Below, piece after piece: positions 17,432 through 27,043 of a stretch of DNA of 64,000 nucleotides; the stretch's first letter is position 1; every line of letters begins with the position of its first letter. The notes under the pieces are model-generated. The model had not been told where the DNA came from. It worked only from the letters and a program-made list of their open reading frames with translations, and did not search any database. The DNA is from JAEKNW01 sp963678375. Its GTDB lineage: Bacteria > Cloacimonadota > Cloacimonadia > Cloacimonadales > JAFGVF01. The stretch covers positions 1,984,001 to 2,048,000 of the forward strand of contig OY782831.1 of NCBI GenBank assembly GCA_963678375.2, written 5' to 3'. The translations under genes and the position numbers were made by a program.

Positions 17432-19432
17432 CTAAATATTTTCTAGTTCAACTATTCTATCTCTAAGAGTAGCAGCCTTTTCAAAATCTAGTTCAGCTGC
17501 AGCTTCCTTCATCTCTTTTTTGAGCAGGTTAACGATTTTCTCTTTACTATCTAAGTCCAGGTATTCTAAGAAATCATCTTTACTAGCTTTCTTACTTTTC
17601 TTTTTACCTTTAGAGTTATATCCCTCATAGCCTTCAGCTACAGCAGTTGATTCCATAATCTCATCAATACTCTTATAGATGGTAGTAGGTGTGATATTAT
17701 GCTCTTTATTGAAGGCTAATTGTTTTTCTCTTCTTCTATTAGTTTCATCTACAGTAGATTTTATAGCCGCTGTAATATTGTCAGCATAGAAGATTACCTT
17801 ACCTTCAGCATTACGAGCAGCTCTACCAGCAGTTTGGATTAAAGCTCGTGCAGAACGCAAGAAACCAACTTTATCAGCATCTAGAACTGCAACCAGGGCA
17901 ACTTCTGGCATATCAATACCCTCTCTTAGAAGATTAACACCAACTAAAACATCAATTTCACCTAGTCTCAGCTTTCGGATAACCTTAGTTCTTTCAATAG
18001 AATCCAGACTACTATGTAGATAATCTGACTTAATCCCAGCATTTTTCAAGTAAGTTGATAAATCTTCTGTCATTTTCTTAGTGAGAGTGGTCACGAGGAC
18101 TCTTTGTTTCTTTTTTGTATGAATTCTAATCTCATTAAGTAAGTCATCAACTTGGCTTTCAACAGGTCTAATCATGATATATGGGTCAACTAAACCAGTA
18201 GGTCTAATAACCTGTTCAACTACTTCACCATAAGTTTTGTCAAGTTCATAGTCAGCTGGAGTTGCAGACATAAAGATAACATTTTTATGGTGTTTTTCAA
18301 ATTCTTCAAACTTAAGAGGTCTATTATCATAAGCAGAGGGAAGTCTAAATCCATATTCAACCAAATTCTTTTTTCTTGAAAAATCACCAGCATACATAGC
18401 TCTAGTCTGGGGTATTGTAACGTGAGATTCATCAATGACAAGTAAATAATCTTCAGGGAAGTAATCTAGCAAACAGAAGGGTGGTTGCCCAGCCATAGCT
18501 CCTGTCATATGTCTAGAATAGTTCTCGATTCCAGAGCAGTGTCCTAGTTCCTGAATCATCTCTAAATCAAACTCAGTTCTTTGCTTTATTCTTTGTGCCT
18601 CTACATATCTTTCATTAGCTAAAAAGAAGTCATGCTGCCCTTCCAGCTCTTGTCTTATTGATTTAGTTGCTTTGCTTAATCTTTCTTCAGACATAACGAA
18701 GTGATTAGCAGGATAGATTGCATAAGCATCGTGATTAGAAATAATCTTATTATCAATAGGATTTAGTTTCTTAATTGCAGTGATTTCGTCTCCAAAGAAT
18801 TCAACCCTAACACAGGTATCTAGATAGGCAGGGAAGACATCAACAGTGTCACCCTTTACTCGGAAGTTACCTCTTTGAAAAGCAATATCATTTCTTCCAT
18901 AATGAGCATCAACTAACTTTTTTAAGAAGTCATTTCTGTCTATTTCATCACCAACCTCAATGCGGACAAGAGCCTTGCGATAATCTTCTGGTACACCCAG
19001 CCCATAAATACATGATACACTAGCTACAACAATAGTATCTTTTCTTTCCATTAAAGACATTGTGGCTTTCAATCTAAGTTTATCAATCTGATCATTAATG
19101 CTAGAATCTTTTTCTATGAAAACATCTCTACCAGGAATATAAGCTTCAGGTTGATAGTAGTCATAATAAGAAATGAAATATTCAACAGCATTTTTGGGAA
19201 AGAACTGTTTAAGTTCTCCATAAAGTTGGGCAGCAAGAGTCTTATTATGGGACAAGACTAAAGTAGGTTTACCTAACCTAGCAATGGCATTGGCTATGGT
19301 AAAAGTTTTTCCAGATCCTGTTACTCCTAATAAGACTTGATATTTTTTCCCTTCATTAACACCTGAAACAAGCTGATTAATAGCTTCAGGTTGGTCACCT
19401 TGAGGTTGATATTTAGATACTAGTTCAAACAT
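17432..19432 (-). CDS. uvrB: Excinuclease ABC subunit B
   Basis: Nucleotide excision repair helicase-like subunit that receives damaged DNA from UvrA and recruits UvrC. 666 residues, the normal length. Walker A GVTGSGKT at residues 36-43, the beta-hairpin/Tyr region ISYYDYYQPEAYIPGRD at about 88-104, DESH box (VIDESHVTIPQ), and helicase motifs V-VI (LLREGIDMPEVALVAVLDADK and IQTAGRAARN). The C-terminal UVR domain (MKEAAAELDFEKAATLRDRI) binds UvrC. No neighbour is functionally linked, so it appears to be a single gene. Confidence 0.98.
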   Translation of the reverse strand: MFELVSKYQPQGDQPEAINQLVSGVNEGKKYQVLLGVTGSGKTFTIANAIARLGKPTLVLSHNKTLAAQLYGELKQFFPKNAVEYFISYYDYYQPEAYIPGRDVFIEKDSSINDQIDKLRLKATMSLMERKDTIVVASVSCIYGLGVPEDYRKALVRIEVGDEIDRNDFLKKLVDAHYGRNDIAFQRGNFRVKGDTVDVFPAYLDTCVRVEFFGDEITAIKKLNPIDNKIISNHDAYAIYPANHFVMSEERLSKATKSIRQELEGQHDFFLANERYVEAQRIKQRTEFDLEMIQELGHCSGIENYSRHMTGAMAGQPPFCLLDYFPEDYLLVIDESHVTIPQTRAMYAGDFSRKKNLVEYGFRLPSAYDNRPLKFEEFEKHHKNVIFMSATPADYELDKTYGEVVEQVIRPTGLVDPYIMIRPVESQVDDLLNEIRIHTKKKQRVLVTTLTKKMTEDLSTYLKNAGIKSDYLHSSLDSIERTKVIRKLRLGEIDVLVGVNLLREGIDMPEVALVAVLDADKVGFLRSARALIQTAGRAARNAEGKVIFYADNITAAIKSTVDETNRRREKQLAFNKEHNITPTTIYKSIDEIMESTAVAEGYEGYNSKGKKKSKKASKDDFLEYLDLDSKEKIVNLLKKEMKEAAAELDFEKAATLRDRIVELENI

Positions 19433-19646
19433 TATATCTCCAGCAGATTAGTTTATCCCATATAAAGCAGTAAACCCTTGCCAAGGCATCTTGAAGCGAG
19501 ATTAATTATGAGCACTACTTTATCATTGGCTATTTATACTAAAATATTAAGTTTTACTTAACTGACAAGAAATATTTAGTTTTTCTTTATTTTAACTATT
19601 CCTAGAAAAATCCTCTAAAGAGTGATACCGCTTATAAGCTAGTCTA

Positions 19647-20507
19647 TCAAATCTTCTTGTTTAGTTCATCTCTCACTTTGCTTTTGTTGCTAGCCCTTGT
19701 AATAAGAGGTGAAGAATTATCTTTATAGATAGGAATATTATCTTCAAAGGTCTTTCGTCCTTCATTTTTATAGATAATTCCTAGAGGGAAAGGCATGGTC
19801 TCATAAGCTTTCTTAAATGCTTTATCTCTATCGGATGGGTCATAGTCATTTTTTAGATAATATGTATTCTCTTCAAACCATTTATGAGTATTAACTTTGT
19901 TAAAAGATACGCATGGTTGGAAAATATCAATCAAGGCAAATCCTTTATGGTTGATAGCTTGCTTGATGATTTGTTTGCTTTCTTCAATATGTCCGCAAAA
20001 GATTCTGGCAACAAAGGTAATTTCTAAAGATATAGCTAGGGATATTGGATTTAAAGGTCTTTCAAAAACTCCAAAAGTTTGTACAGGAGTTTCAATACCA
20101 TAATTTGTTGTAGGTGATGCCTGGCCCTTAGTAAGTCCATAAATCATATTGTCGTGCACAAAAAGGGTAATATCTGGGTTTCTTCTGCTAGCGTGAAGCA
20201 GGTGATTTCCTCCTTCTCCATACATATCCCCATCTCCACCAAAAGCAAGAACTTTTAGTTGAGGATTGCTTGCTTTTATGGCAGTAGCTACTGGAAGTCC
20301 TCTACCATGTAATCCATTAAAGAAATTAGAGTTTATATACTGGGGCATTTTAGCAGCTTGCCCAATGCCTGAGACCAAAACAAGCTCTTGGGGAGAAATA
20401 TTCTCTTCTTCAAGAACAGACATAATTTCCTTTCTTATCAAGAAGTTTCCGCAACCTGGACACCAGGCAATATCAATATTGTCATTTATATCAAACTTGT
20501 TCTTCAT
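19647..20507 (-). CDS. korB: 2-oxoacid:ferredoxin oxidoreductase, beta (TPP-binding) subunit
   Basis: A 286-residue thiamine-pyrophosphate subunit. Conserved motifs: CPGCGNF at the N-terminus (about residues 16-22), GIGQAAKMPQYI, NGLHGRGLPVATAIK and the TPP/Mg motif GGDGDMYGEGGNHL at about 93-106 followed by DNMIYGLTKGQASPTT. No ferredoxin domain is fused. Works with the alpha/gamma subunit encoded just upstream to decarboxylate a 2-oxoacid oxidatively and reduce ferredoxin. Substrate preference (2-oxoglutarate, pyruvate or branched-chain) cannot be read from sequence. Its ATG shares a base with the korA stop (TAATG). Confidence 0.92.
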   Translation of the reverse strand: MKNKFDINDNIDIAWCPGCGNFLIRKEIMSVLEEENISPQELVLVSGIGQAAKMPQYINSNFFNGLHGRGLPVATAIKASNPQLKVLAFGGDGDMYGEGGNHLLHASRRNPDITLFVHDNMIYGLTKGQASPTTNYGIETPVQTFGVFERPLNPISLAISLEITFVARIFCGHIEESKQIIKQAINHKGFALIDIFQPCVSFNKVNTHKWFEENTYYLKNDYDPSDRDKAFKKAYETMPFPLGIIYKNEGRKTFEDNIPIYKDNSSPLITRASNKSKVRDELNKKI

Positions 20508-22207
20508 TATTTCTCCTTATTGACAAGATGTGTTATTCTTTGCTTTAACTCTTCAACCGAGAAGGGTAGACCATTATATTTCAATAGCTCTTCATCTATG
20601 GAAAAGCCAGTTGTTACTTTTATTAATTGGGACAACTGTCCTGATGAATTATTTTCTACAATAATAGTTTTTTCAGCTTTTTTTAAGTAGTCTAAAGTAA
20701 CCTTAGGTAGAGGATAAATCCAAGAAAAGTGGAGAAGGGCAATTTGTTCATCATTCAGCTCTTTCAAGGTTTCTTGAAGAGTATTAAAGGTTGAACCCCA
20801 GCAAAGAATCAGTGTTTTATAGTCTTCCTTACCTAGGAATGTGGGAGCAATAATATCATTCTCAACTAAGTTAAGTTTTTTCTTACGTTTATCAACCATT
20901 TTTACTCGGATATCAAAGTCTTCTGTTATATGACCACTTTCATCATGTTCATCGCTATCAACACAGACTAAACCTTTACCATAGTTGGGGATACCTCGGG
21001 GAGATATACCATCTTTAGTGAAAGCAAATCTCTTATAATTCTCATCAGTCTTAACTACTGAATCTTCTATCTGATAATTCTCTAAGTCTAAATCTGGGAT
21101 ATTATACTTACTATCTACAAAATATTGATCAGTAAGAATGAAGACAGGAATTTGGTATTTTGCAGTCAAGTTAAAGGCATTTCGACTAAGATAGAAGGCT
21201 TCTTCAAGATTACCCGGAGCTAAGATAATTCTGGGGAAATCACCATGGCCTGCATAGAGTACAAGATTTAAGTCCCCTTGTTCAGTTCTTGTAGGAAGTC
21301 CTGTAGCAGGACCAGGACGTTGGGCAAGATGCAGAACCAAAGGAGATTCAATCATACCGCACAAAGAAATCCCTTCATTCATCAAGGCAAATCCTCCTCC
21401 AGAGGTTGTTGCCATAGCTTTGGCACCAGCGTACCAAGCCCCAAGAGTCATATTAATGACCCCAATTTCATCTTCTACTTGTTCTACAATTATATCATTT
21501 TCTTTGGAGTAATTTGCCATATTTTCCAAAACACTTGTAGCAGGAGACATAGGATAGGCACATACAAAATTACATCCACCTGCAAGCGCTCCTAGAGAGA
21601 CAGCTTCAGCTCCGTTAAGAAGTAAGTGTTTTTTAGTTTTATCTGATTTATCAATATTAATTTCAATTTGATCTATGTCGCTAGCTAACTTATGACCCTC
21701 ACTAATGGCAGTAACATTCTTATTGATTATATCTTCTTTTTTTTCAGAGAAATATTCTGCTATAAAATCTTGGCAGAGCTTAAGCTCAACATTAAGCAGA
21801 CCGCAAATAAAACCAGCTGCAACTGTATTAGAGAAAATTTTATTACCAATCTCTTGAGCAATATCAGAAAAGGCAATTTCAAGCTTGTTTTTATAGTTAG
21901 CCTTATCCTTTTCTCCAATGACTAAGCTTTTATCAGTCAATCGGGATTTTAGATGGTCAACTCCTCTATTACTAAGGGGAATTAGGATGTCAATTCGATT
22001 ACGAAAAGCGTTCACAGGTTGGGAAGAGATTCTTATTTCAGTTGAATTGATACCTCCTCTGACACGTGACATAACCTCTGAAGTAGAAAAATAATGATAG
22101 CCACTTCTTTTCAAGAGGAGGGATAAAATGCTTTCAATCGATTGTATTCCTTGACCAGCCTCTCCAGCTAGAACTATTACAATATCATCTTCAAGTTTTA
22201 ATAACAT
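20507..22207 (-). CDS. korA: 2-oxoacid:ferredoxin oxidoreductase, fused gamma-alpha subunit
   Basis: A 566-residue protein formed by the gamma domain at the N-terminus (about 1-185: VLAGEAGQGIQSIESIL, VMSRVRGGINSTEIRIS) joined to the alpha/pyrimidine-binding domain (about 195-400: NGAEAVSLGALAGG, AYPMSPATSVLENMA, VEQVEDEIGVINM, ATTSGGGFALMNEG) and a C-terminal transketolase-like domain (ILCWGSTFNTLQETL). This fusion is the usual KorA layout. An AAGGAG site precedes the ATG. It lies 19 bases after the ferritin-like gene and overlaps korB by one base, so the three form an operon. Confidence 0.93.
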   Translation of the reverse strand: MLLKLEDDIVIVLAGEAGQGIQSIESILSLLLKRSGYHYFSTSEVMSRVRGGINSTEIRISSQPVNAFRNRIDILIPLSNRGVDHLKSRLTDKSLVIGEKDKANYKNKLEIAFSDIAQEIGNKIFSNTVAAGFICGLLNVELKLCQDFIAEYFSEKKEDIINKNVTAISEGHKLASDIDQIEINIDKSDKTKKHLLLNGAEAVSLGALAGGCNFVCAYPMSPATSVLENMANYSKENDIIVEQVEDEIGVINMTLGAWYAGAKAMATTSGGGFALMNEGISLCGMIESPLVLHLAQRPGPATGLPTRTEQGDLNLVLYAGHGDFPRIILAPGNLEEAFYLSRNAFNLTAKYQIPVFILTDQYFVDSKYNIPDLDLENYQIEDSVVKTDENYKRFAFTKDGISPRGIPNYGKGLVCVDSDEHDESGHITEDFDIRVKMVDKRKKKLNLVENDIIAPTFLGKEDYKTLILCWGSTFNTLQETLKELNDEQIALLHFSWIYPLPKVTLDYLKKAEKTIIVENNSSGQLSQLIKVTTGFSIDEELLKYNGLPFSVEELKQRITHLVNKEK

Positions 22208-22226
22208 TAATTCTCCTTATTTTAAT

Positions 22227-22517
22227 TTACTTCTTTACTTGGAACTTCTTATCTGAATATAGATAATCTTTAAGCTCTGATTCAAACTGAGGGTCTTGTC
22301 TTCTAATCCATTCTAAGAGCATTGCCGCATGTTCTTTTTCTTCATCTCTATTATTGATAAGAATCGCTTCTAACTCTTTATCCTGGCAAACATCCACTCT
22401 TTGATTATACCAATCAATTGCTTCTAACTCTTCAATAAGTGAAGTAAGTGCTCTATGCATTTCAATAGTATTTTTGCTCAATAGTTCAAATGATTCATGG
22501 TAACTTGTTTTAGCCAT
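22227..22517 (-). CDS. Encapsulated-ferritin-like protein (EncFtn family)
   Basis: A 96-residue two-helix protein that closely follows the EncFtn family of encapsulin cargo ferroxidases: SLIEELEAIDWYNQR in helix 1 and NNRDEEKEHAAMLLEWIRR in helix 2. The iron-binding residues match E30, E60 and H63 here (two less than the numbering of the Rhodospirillum rubrum protein). EncFtn forms a ring of dimers that oxidises Fe(II), normally inside an encapsulin shell. Here the C-terminus ends in YSDKKFQVKK with no recognisable encapsulin-loading peptide, and no encapsulin gene is in the window. It is the first gene of an operon with korA and korB, suggesting protection of Fe-S/ferredoxin chemistry or iron supply. 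That link is inference. Confidence 0.85.
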   Translation of the reverse strand: MAKTSYHESFELLSKNTIEMHRALTSLIEELEAIDWYNQRVDVCQDKELEAILINNRDEEKEHAAMLLEWIRRQDPQFESELKDYLYSDKKFQVKK

Positions 22518-22644
22518 AATTTCTCCTAAATGTTAAAATATTAAAAATTTGCTTAATTATTCTTTTGAATTTTGTCCTTGTTATAAATGCTAAGCAAGAG
22601 TAATTTGTTGTGAAAAAAACTACTACAACATTAGTGTAAATTTA

Positions 22645-24000
22645 CTAGCTTAAATCAAGGATATCATCAAGAGTGTCGCTTACAGATGGGTAAGACCAGA
22701 TAGTTTCTCTAAGCTCCTCAGCTGTTAATCCTTTTCTTATAGCAATTGAGAAGATATTGATAACCTCTTCTACATGGTGTCCAAGAAGATGAGCACCAAT
22801 GATTTTTGAATTATTTTTATTGATTAAGACCTTGTAGCCTGATCTGTCCAAAGCTAGTCTTTGGGTTGAAGTGGATTTTGAAGTATTTGAATATTTTACC
22901 CAAAAATCGATATTATTATTTTTAGCTTCTTCTTCCAACATACCAACCCTAGCTAAGAGAGGGAAGGTGTATAAGACACTAGTTGTACCTGCATAGTTAG
23001 GGCTAATCATATCATCTTCTAAGATATTATGAATTACAACTTTAGCTTCCAGACTGGCAACAGGTGTTAAAGGCAAACTTTCTGGTTTACTAACAGCATC
23101 CCCCACCACAAAGATTGAATTATTATCCCTTGCTTGTAAAAAAGAATTGAGAGGGATTCCTTTACTGAAGGATTTTATTCCAGCTTTTTCTAAATCAAGG
23201 TTATTAATCTGAGGAAGACGACCAGCTCCATGTACTACTAAATCTGTACTATATACTTGACCTTCTTTATCAGTTACTATATATTTTTCCTGACTTCTCT
23301 GGATTTTTTCGACATCTTTATTAAAGACAATATCAATACCTTTTTCTTGTAATTTATCAAGTAATAATTGAACTAAATCAGAATCAAAGTTTGCTAGAGC
23401 CTTGTCAGATCTTTCTAAAATGGTAATCTTGGAAGCCATACTGGCAGCTATATTAGCTAATTCGAATGATATGAATCCTCCTCCTATAAAGAGAATGTTT
23501 TTGGGAAGATTATTAAGCTTCATAAAATCTTCACTAGTGATTAAATAGTCTTCACCTGTTATTCCCAAAGGCCTAGGTTTTGCTCCACTAGCTATAACAA
23601 TCTTGTCAGCTTCAATTATATCATCTTTAATTTTAAGCTTGTTTGGAGATATAAACTTTGCTTTTCCATGATACATAGCAATGTTCTTTGAGGAAAAGTC
23701 TTTTTCTTTATCATCAGGAATATCTTTAACAAAGGTATCTTTGAAATCTATCAATTTTTCCCAATCAATAATTGTTTGTCCTTTAATAATACCTTTTTTA
23801 TTGTATTCATTTACTCTAGAAATTACTTCTGCACAGGCCGATAGAACTTTTTTAGGATTACAGCCACGTAAGCCACAAGTTCCACCATAGTCTCTATAAT
23901 CGACTATTCCTACTTTTTTCCCAGCTTTAGCACAAGCAGAAGCAATTTTACTTCCAGCAACTCCAGTACCTATCACAAAAACATCGTATTTCTTAATCAT
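22645..24000 (-). CDS. Class I pyridine nucleotide-disulfide oxidoreductase
   Basis: A 451-residue FAD flavoprotein of the glutathione reductase/dihydrolipoamide dehydrogenase family. FAD-binding GTGVAGSKIA near the N-terminus, redox-active disulfide GGTCGLRGCNPKK (CX4C at about residues 42-47), NAD(P)-binding ILFIGGGFISFELANIA (about 172-188), the second FAD motif FVVGDAV and a C-terminal dimerisation domain. The catalytic His-Glu pair of the dimer interface (HPT..E) is replaced by SYPSVSDTLDD, so the usual acid-base His is a Tyr. This occurs in some uncharacterised subfamilies. The frame opens with GTG at 24003; ATG 24000 is preferred. The electron acceptor is unknown. Confidence 0.87.
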   Translation of the reverse strand: MIKKYDVFVIGTGVAGSKIASACAKAGKKVGIVDYRDYGGTCGLRGCNPKKVLSACAEVISRVNEYNKKGIIKGQTIIDWEKLIDFKDTFVKDIPDDKEKDFSSKNIAMYHGKAKFISPNKLKIKDDIIEADKIVIASGAKPRPLGITGEDYLITSEDFMKLNNLPKNILFIGGGFISFELANIAASMASKITILERSDKALANFDSDLVQLLLDKLQEKGIDIVFNKDVEKIQRSQEKYIVTDKEGQVYSTDLVVHGAGRLPQINNLDLEKAGIKSFSKGIPLNSFLQARDNNSIFVVGDAVSKPESLPLTPVASLEAKVVIHNILEDDMISPNYAGTTSVLYTFPLLARVGMLEEEAKNNNIDFWVKYSNTSKSTSTQRLALDRSGYKVLINKNNSKIIGAHLLGHHVEEVINIFSIAIRKGLTAEELRETIWSYPSVSDTLDDILDLS

Positions 24001-24176
24001 CACTCCTCAATATTATTTGTCTAATCTTATGATCTTCAATCTAAGATTATATATTCTTTTTCTTCTTTTTTTACTTACTAAATGATAGAGGATACTTCCA
24101 AATCGCTTGAGCTGTCGTCCAAGGCTATGCCACACAAACAAAAAAGGGGCAGTATAAAAGGAAGGACCCTCTGTTT

Positions 24177-24193
24177 CCCCCTCAAAGAGGGGG
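24177..24193. terminator. Hairpin, possible terminator of the DHOD-like gene
   Basis: A perfect 7-bp stem, CCCCCTC (24177-24183) and GAGGGGG (24187-24193), with loop AAA. It lies 13 bases beyond the stop of the minus-strand 24206-25219 gene. On the minus strand it is followed by AAACAG rather than a T-run, so rho-independent action is uncertain. The neighbouring 24105-24135 stretch (CTTGAG..GTCG....GCTATGCC) resembles part of the GC-rich element at 17.34 kb. Confidence 0.4.
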
Positions 24194-24205
24194 ATTGGAG
24201 AGAAT

Positions 24206-25219
24206 CTATATTTCTGTTGAATCTTTTCTCAAAAGTTCGGGTTTCATAAGTAACTTAGCATATTGAGCCCTTGTATAAGCCCAAGGATCATTACTATTAG
24301 CCTTACTCAACTTTCCTCTAAAATCGTCTAATGAATTGAAAGCCTTGTCTTTCATCCATCTATCTATATCATCTATTATTTTGGCAATATGTCCTATTCC
24401 ATGACGATAAAGAGCAGATACAATTTGTACTGTATCAGCACCAGCAAGGATCATTTTTATTACATCAGGAGCATTAAAAATACCACCACTTGAGCAAATA
24501 TTTGCAGATATATTGCCTGAGAGAAGTCCTGTATAACGGAGAGTGTAGCGGTTATCTTGAGGCTTGGAAAGATTAAATGGGAAGGAGTGAGTCAATTTAT
24601 CAATATTTAGGTCAGGTTGGAAGAATCTATTAAAGATAACAATTCCGGCAACTCCTGTTTCACTAATTCTCTTAATCATGTTGAGAGGGTTTGTATATTC
24701 ATTACTGAGCTTTACACTAATAGGTATTTTAATCTTAGAAGTCAATTCTTTTAACAGAGCAATTTGTTCATCTTCAATTTGACTTGCAGGCTTATCAAAG
24801 CTTTTTGGGCTAGAGTAGAAATTCAATTCTAAAGCATCAAGTCCAGTATCAGCAACCTGTTGGGCATAGACTAACCAACTATCTTTATTAACAGCATTTA
24901 AAGAACCTATAACAGGTATATTGACAGCTTCTTTTGTCTTTTTTAACCAATATAAATGTTCTTCAGCACCAATATGATCTTTTTCTGGAAAGACAGTTAT
25001 CATCTCAGCATGTCTTTCATTAGCTATCTCTCTATCAAGCTCATCACGATATCTCTCTAATTGGATTTGTTCTTCAAAAAGTGATTTTGTTACCAAGGCA
25101 CTTGCACCTGCTTCTTCGATGTCTTTTATTTTCTGGATGTTTGCAGTAAGACTACTTGCTCCTACTATAATTGGATTCTTGAGCTCTAAGCCCATATATT
25201 TTGTCTTCAAGTTTACCAT
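24206..25219 (-). CDS. Dihydroorotate dehydrogenase-like flavoprotein
   Basis: A 337-residue TIM-barrel protein of the DHOD-like family. N-terminal MVNLKTKYMGLELKNPIIVGASSLTA, with ELNFYSS and IPISVKLSNEYTN (FMN/substrate strands). C-terminal barrel motifs ICSSGGIFNAPDVIKMILAGADTVQIVSALYRHG bind the FMN phosphate. It differs from true PyrD in active-site loops and is the type annotated dihydroorotate dehydrogenase-like in many anaerobes, so pyrimidine synthesis should not be assumed. An AAGGAG site precedes the ATG by 8 bases. It is on the same strand as the disulfide oxidoreductase but separated by about 200 bases. Confidence 0.85.
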   Translation of the reverse strand: MVNLKTKYMGLELKNPIIVGASSLTANIQKIKDIEEAGASALVTKSLFEEQIQLERYRDELDREIANERHAEMITVFPEKDHIGAEEHLYWLKKTKEAVNIPVIGSLNAVNKDSWLVYAQQVADTGLDALELNFYSSPKSFDKPASQIEDEQIALLKELTSKIKIPISVKLSNEYTNPLNMIKRISETGVAGIVIFNRFFQPDLNIDKLTHSFPFNLSKPQDNRYTLRYTGLLSGNISANICSSGGIFNAPDVIKMILAGADTVQIVSALYRHGIGHIAKIIDDIDRWMKDKAFNSLDDFRGKLSKANSNDPWAYTRAQYAKLLMKPELLRKDSTEI

Positions 25220-25562
25220 AATTCTATCTCCTTATTCTTAAAAATTTTCTTAAATCTTGTAAAACTTATATAATAATTTAAAGACAATAAAACTAGCATT
25301 TAATGAATTATGTCCATTTATGTAATAATAAATAAATACTTATAACTAACTAAAATATAAATAATAATGAAAAAATATATTAAAAAAAGAAAATTAAATA
25401 ATATAAAATTAATCATTATTGCATTGTATTACTAAGTTACAAATAATTATACATATAAAGTATATTTTAAGAAGAAAAAAGCAAGATTTATTTTTAACTT
25501 TTCATTTTTTTATTGATAGATAGATATAGATTATGGGAAAAAAGTCTTGACAGAATAAAAGT
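25220..25562. other. AT-rich divergent intergenic region
   Basis: 343 bases, almost all A/T, between the minus-strand DHOD-like gene and the plus-strand GltS-like gene. A TTGACA lies at 25547-25552 but no good -10 box follows at the right distance. No gene or strong hairpin seen. Confidence 0.6.
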
Positions 25563-25580
25563 ATGTGTAACTGCTATGTA

Positions 25581-26954
25581 ATGGATTTATACATAAAAGC
25601 ACTTTTTTTTGCACTGTCTATAGGATTACTTAGCGAAGTTATTAGATTTTTCCTACCAGTTTTAAAAAAATATCATATTCCAAGAGCTTTTATTGGGGGA
25701 TTAATAGCTCTTATCTTAAACCCAGAACTGTTAGGATCCTTTTCTACGGTTAACTTGATTAATGAAGATACTTTAAAAGCTTGGAGTGAAATGTCACTTT
25801 TTTTAGTTAATGTCATCTTTGCTTGTATATTCTTAGGGAGAAAGATTCCTAACTTTAAAAAGATTTTCAGTTTAGCTCTCCCTCAAGCTGCTTTAGGGCA
25901 AACCCTTGCTTGGGGACAGTATATGGTAGGCTCATTAGTCACGTATTTTATTCTCATACCCTTATTTAATACTGATAAGAAGGCTGCTAGTTTAATCGAA
26001 ATAGGCTTCCAAGGTGGTATTGGGGTGGCAGTTGGTATGAAGGAGACTTTTGCTAAGCTTGGAGTAAGTGAGTTCAATAATATCAGCTTAACCCTTGCTC
26101 CATCAGCTATGATATTAGGTATTCTTTCTGGAATCGTTCTTATCAATATCATTGATAAAAAGAGTAAACTGAAGGATGAAAATCTTAAAGAAGGAAGTGA
26201 TAGTGAAAATGGAAATCATGAAATAGAAACTAATAAAAAGCCTAGGAAAAAAGAACTTACTTCATTTTCTAAAGTTCTCATTACCCACTTAGCAATAATT
26301 GGACTGTCAATTTATTTTGGTAAATTAATATTAGATGGACTCTCATTTGTTGAAACTAAATTCCTAGTAGGGAATATTTATCAAAAAGGACTTATTGAAT
26401 ATATCCCACTATTCCCAATGGCTATGTTAGGTGGTACACTCATACAATTCATTTTAGATAGACTTATCAAACGCCAGTTATTAGACAAAAATCTTATTAA
26501 TAAGATTAGAACCTTAGCTTTAGATTTAGTTATTATAATGGCAGTTGGGAATATTTCAATCTCTTCTCTAAATGCTAATTTAGGAGTTTTCTTTATATTA
26601 CTTATTACCGGTTTTCTATGGAATATATTGGCTTTCCTCTTTTTCTATAAGAAAATAATTCCAGTTTATCAATTCAAACGAGGAATTGCAAATTATGGAC
26701 AAGCTATGGGAACTACTTCTATTGGACTAATGTTATTAAGTATTGTTGACCCTAATAACAAATCACAAGCTAAAGAAGCATTTGGTTTTAAACAACTCTT
26801 ATTTGAACCATTTGTTGGGGGAGGTATTATAACAGGTCTCTCTCCAGTATTAATTGATAGACTTGGACTTTTAACTTTTCTAGTCATTTCTTCTGTAATT
26901 TGTGTGGTTTTTATTACTATAGGAATTCTTGTAAAAAAATATAAGTTTGACTAA
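25581..26954 (+). CDS. gltS: GltS-like sodium:glutamate symporter family protein
   Basis: A polytopic inner-membrane carrier of about 457 residues with roughly ten transmembrane segments in two similar halves. Motifs of the ESS/GltS family: YHIPRAFIGGLIALILNPELLG in the N-terminal half, IEIGFQGGIGVAVGMKETFAKLG (reentrant-loop type), and the second-half counterpart GIANYGQAMGTTSIGLMLLSIVDP with PFVGGGIITGLSPVLID. A charged cytoplasmic loop (about residues 200-235, KKSKLKDENLKEG) separates the halves. The frame opens at 25563, but that prefix (MCNCYV) looks non-native, so ATG 25581 is preferred. Neither start has a good ribosome site. Substrate is probably glutamate or a related anion, coupled to Na+, by family only. 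Confidence 0.82.
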   Translation: MDLYIKALFFALSIGLLSEVIRFFLPVLKKYHIPRAFIGGLIALILNPELLGSFSTVNLINEDTLKAWSEMSLFLVNVIFACIFLGRKIPNFKKIFSLALPQAALGQTLAWGQYMVGSLVTYFILIPLFNTDKKAASLIEIGFQGGIGVAVGMKETFAKLGVSEFNNISLTLAPSAMILGILSGIVLINIIDKKSKLKDENLKEGSDSENGNHEIETNKKPRKKELTSFSKVLITHLAIIGLSIYFGKLILDGLSFVETKFLVGNIYQKGLIEYIPLFPMAMLGGTLIQFILDRLIKRQLLDKNLINKIRTLALDLVIIMAVGNISISSLNANLGVFFILLITGFLWNILAFLFFYKKIIPVYQFKRGIANYGQAMGTTSIGLMLLSIVDPNNKSQAKEAFGFKQLLFEPFVGGGIITGLSPVLIDRLGLLTFLVISSVICVVFITIGILVKKYKFD

Positions 26955-27043
26955 GGAAGTGATAGAGATATTTTTTATTTTTTGGGAATTGTAAAAAAAA
27001 TAGTTATATTTAAATAAACAATATAATTCAAATGGAGGAAATA

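Noticed and set aside
17244..17435. 63-codon plus-strand frame
   Set aside because: It begins inside a terminator, covers the GC-rich hairpin element and has no ribosome site or family features.
25547..25575. TTGACA promoter for the GltS-like gene
   Set aside because: The -10 would fall inside the reading frame and does not match the consensus at proper spacing.
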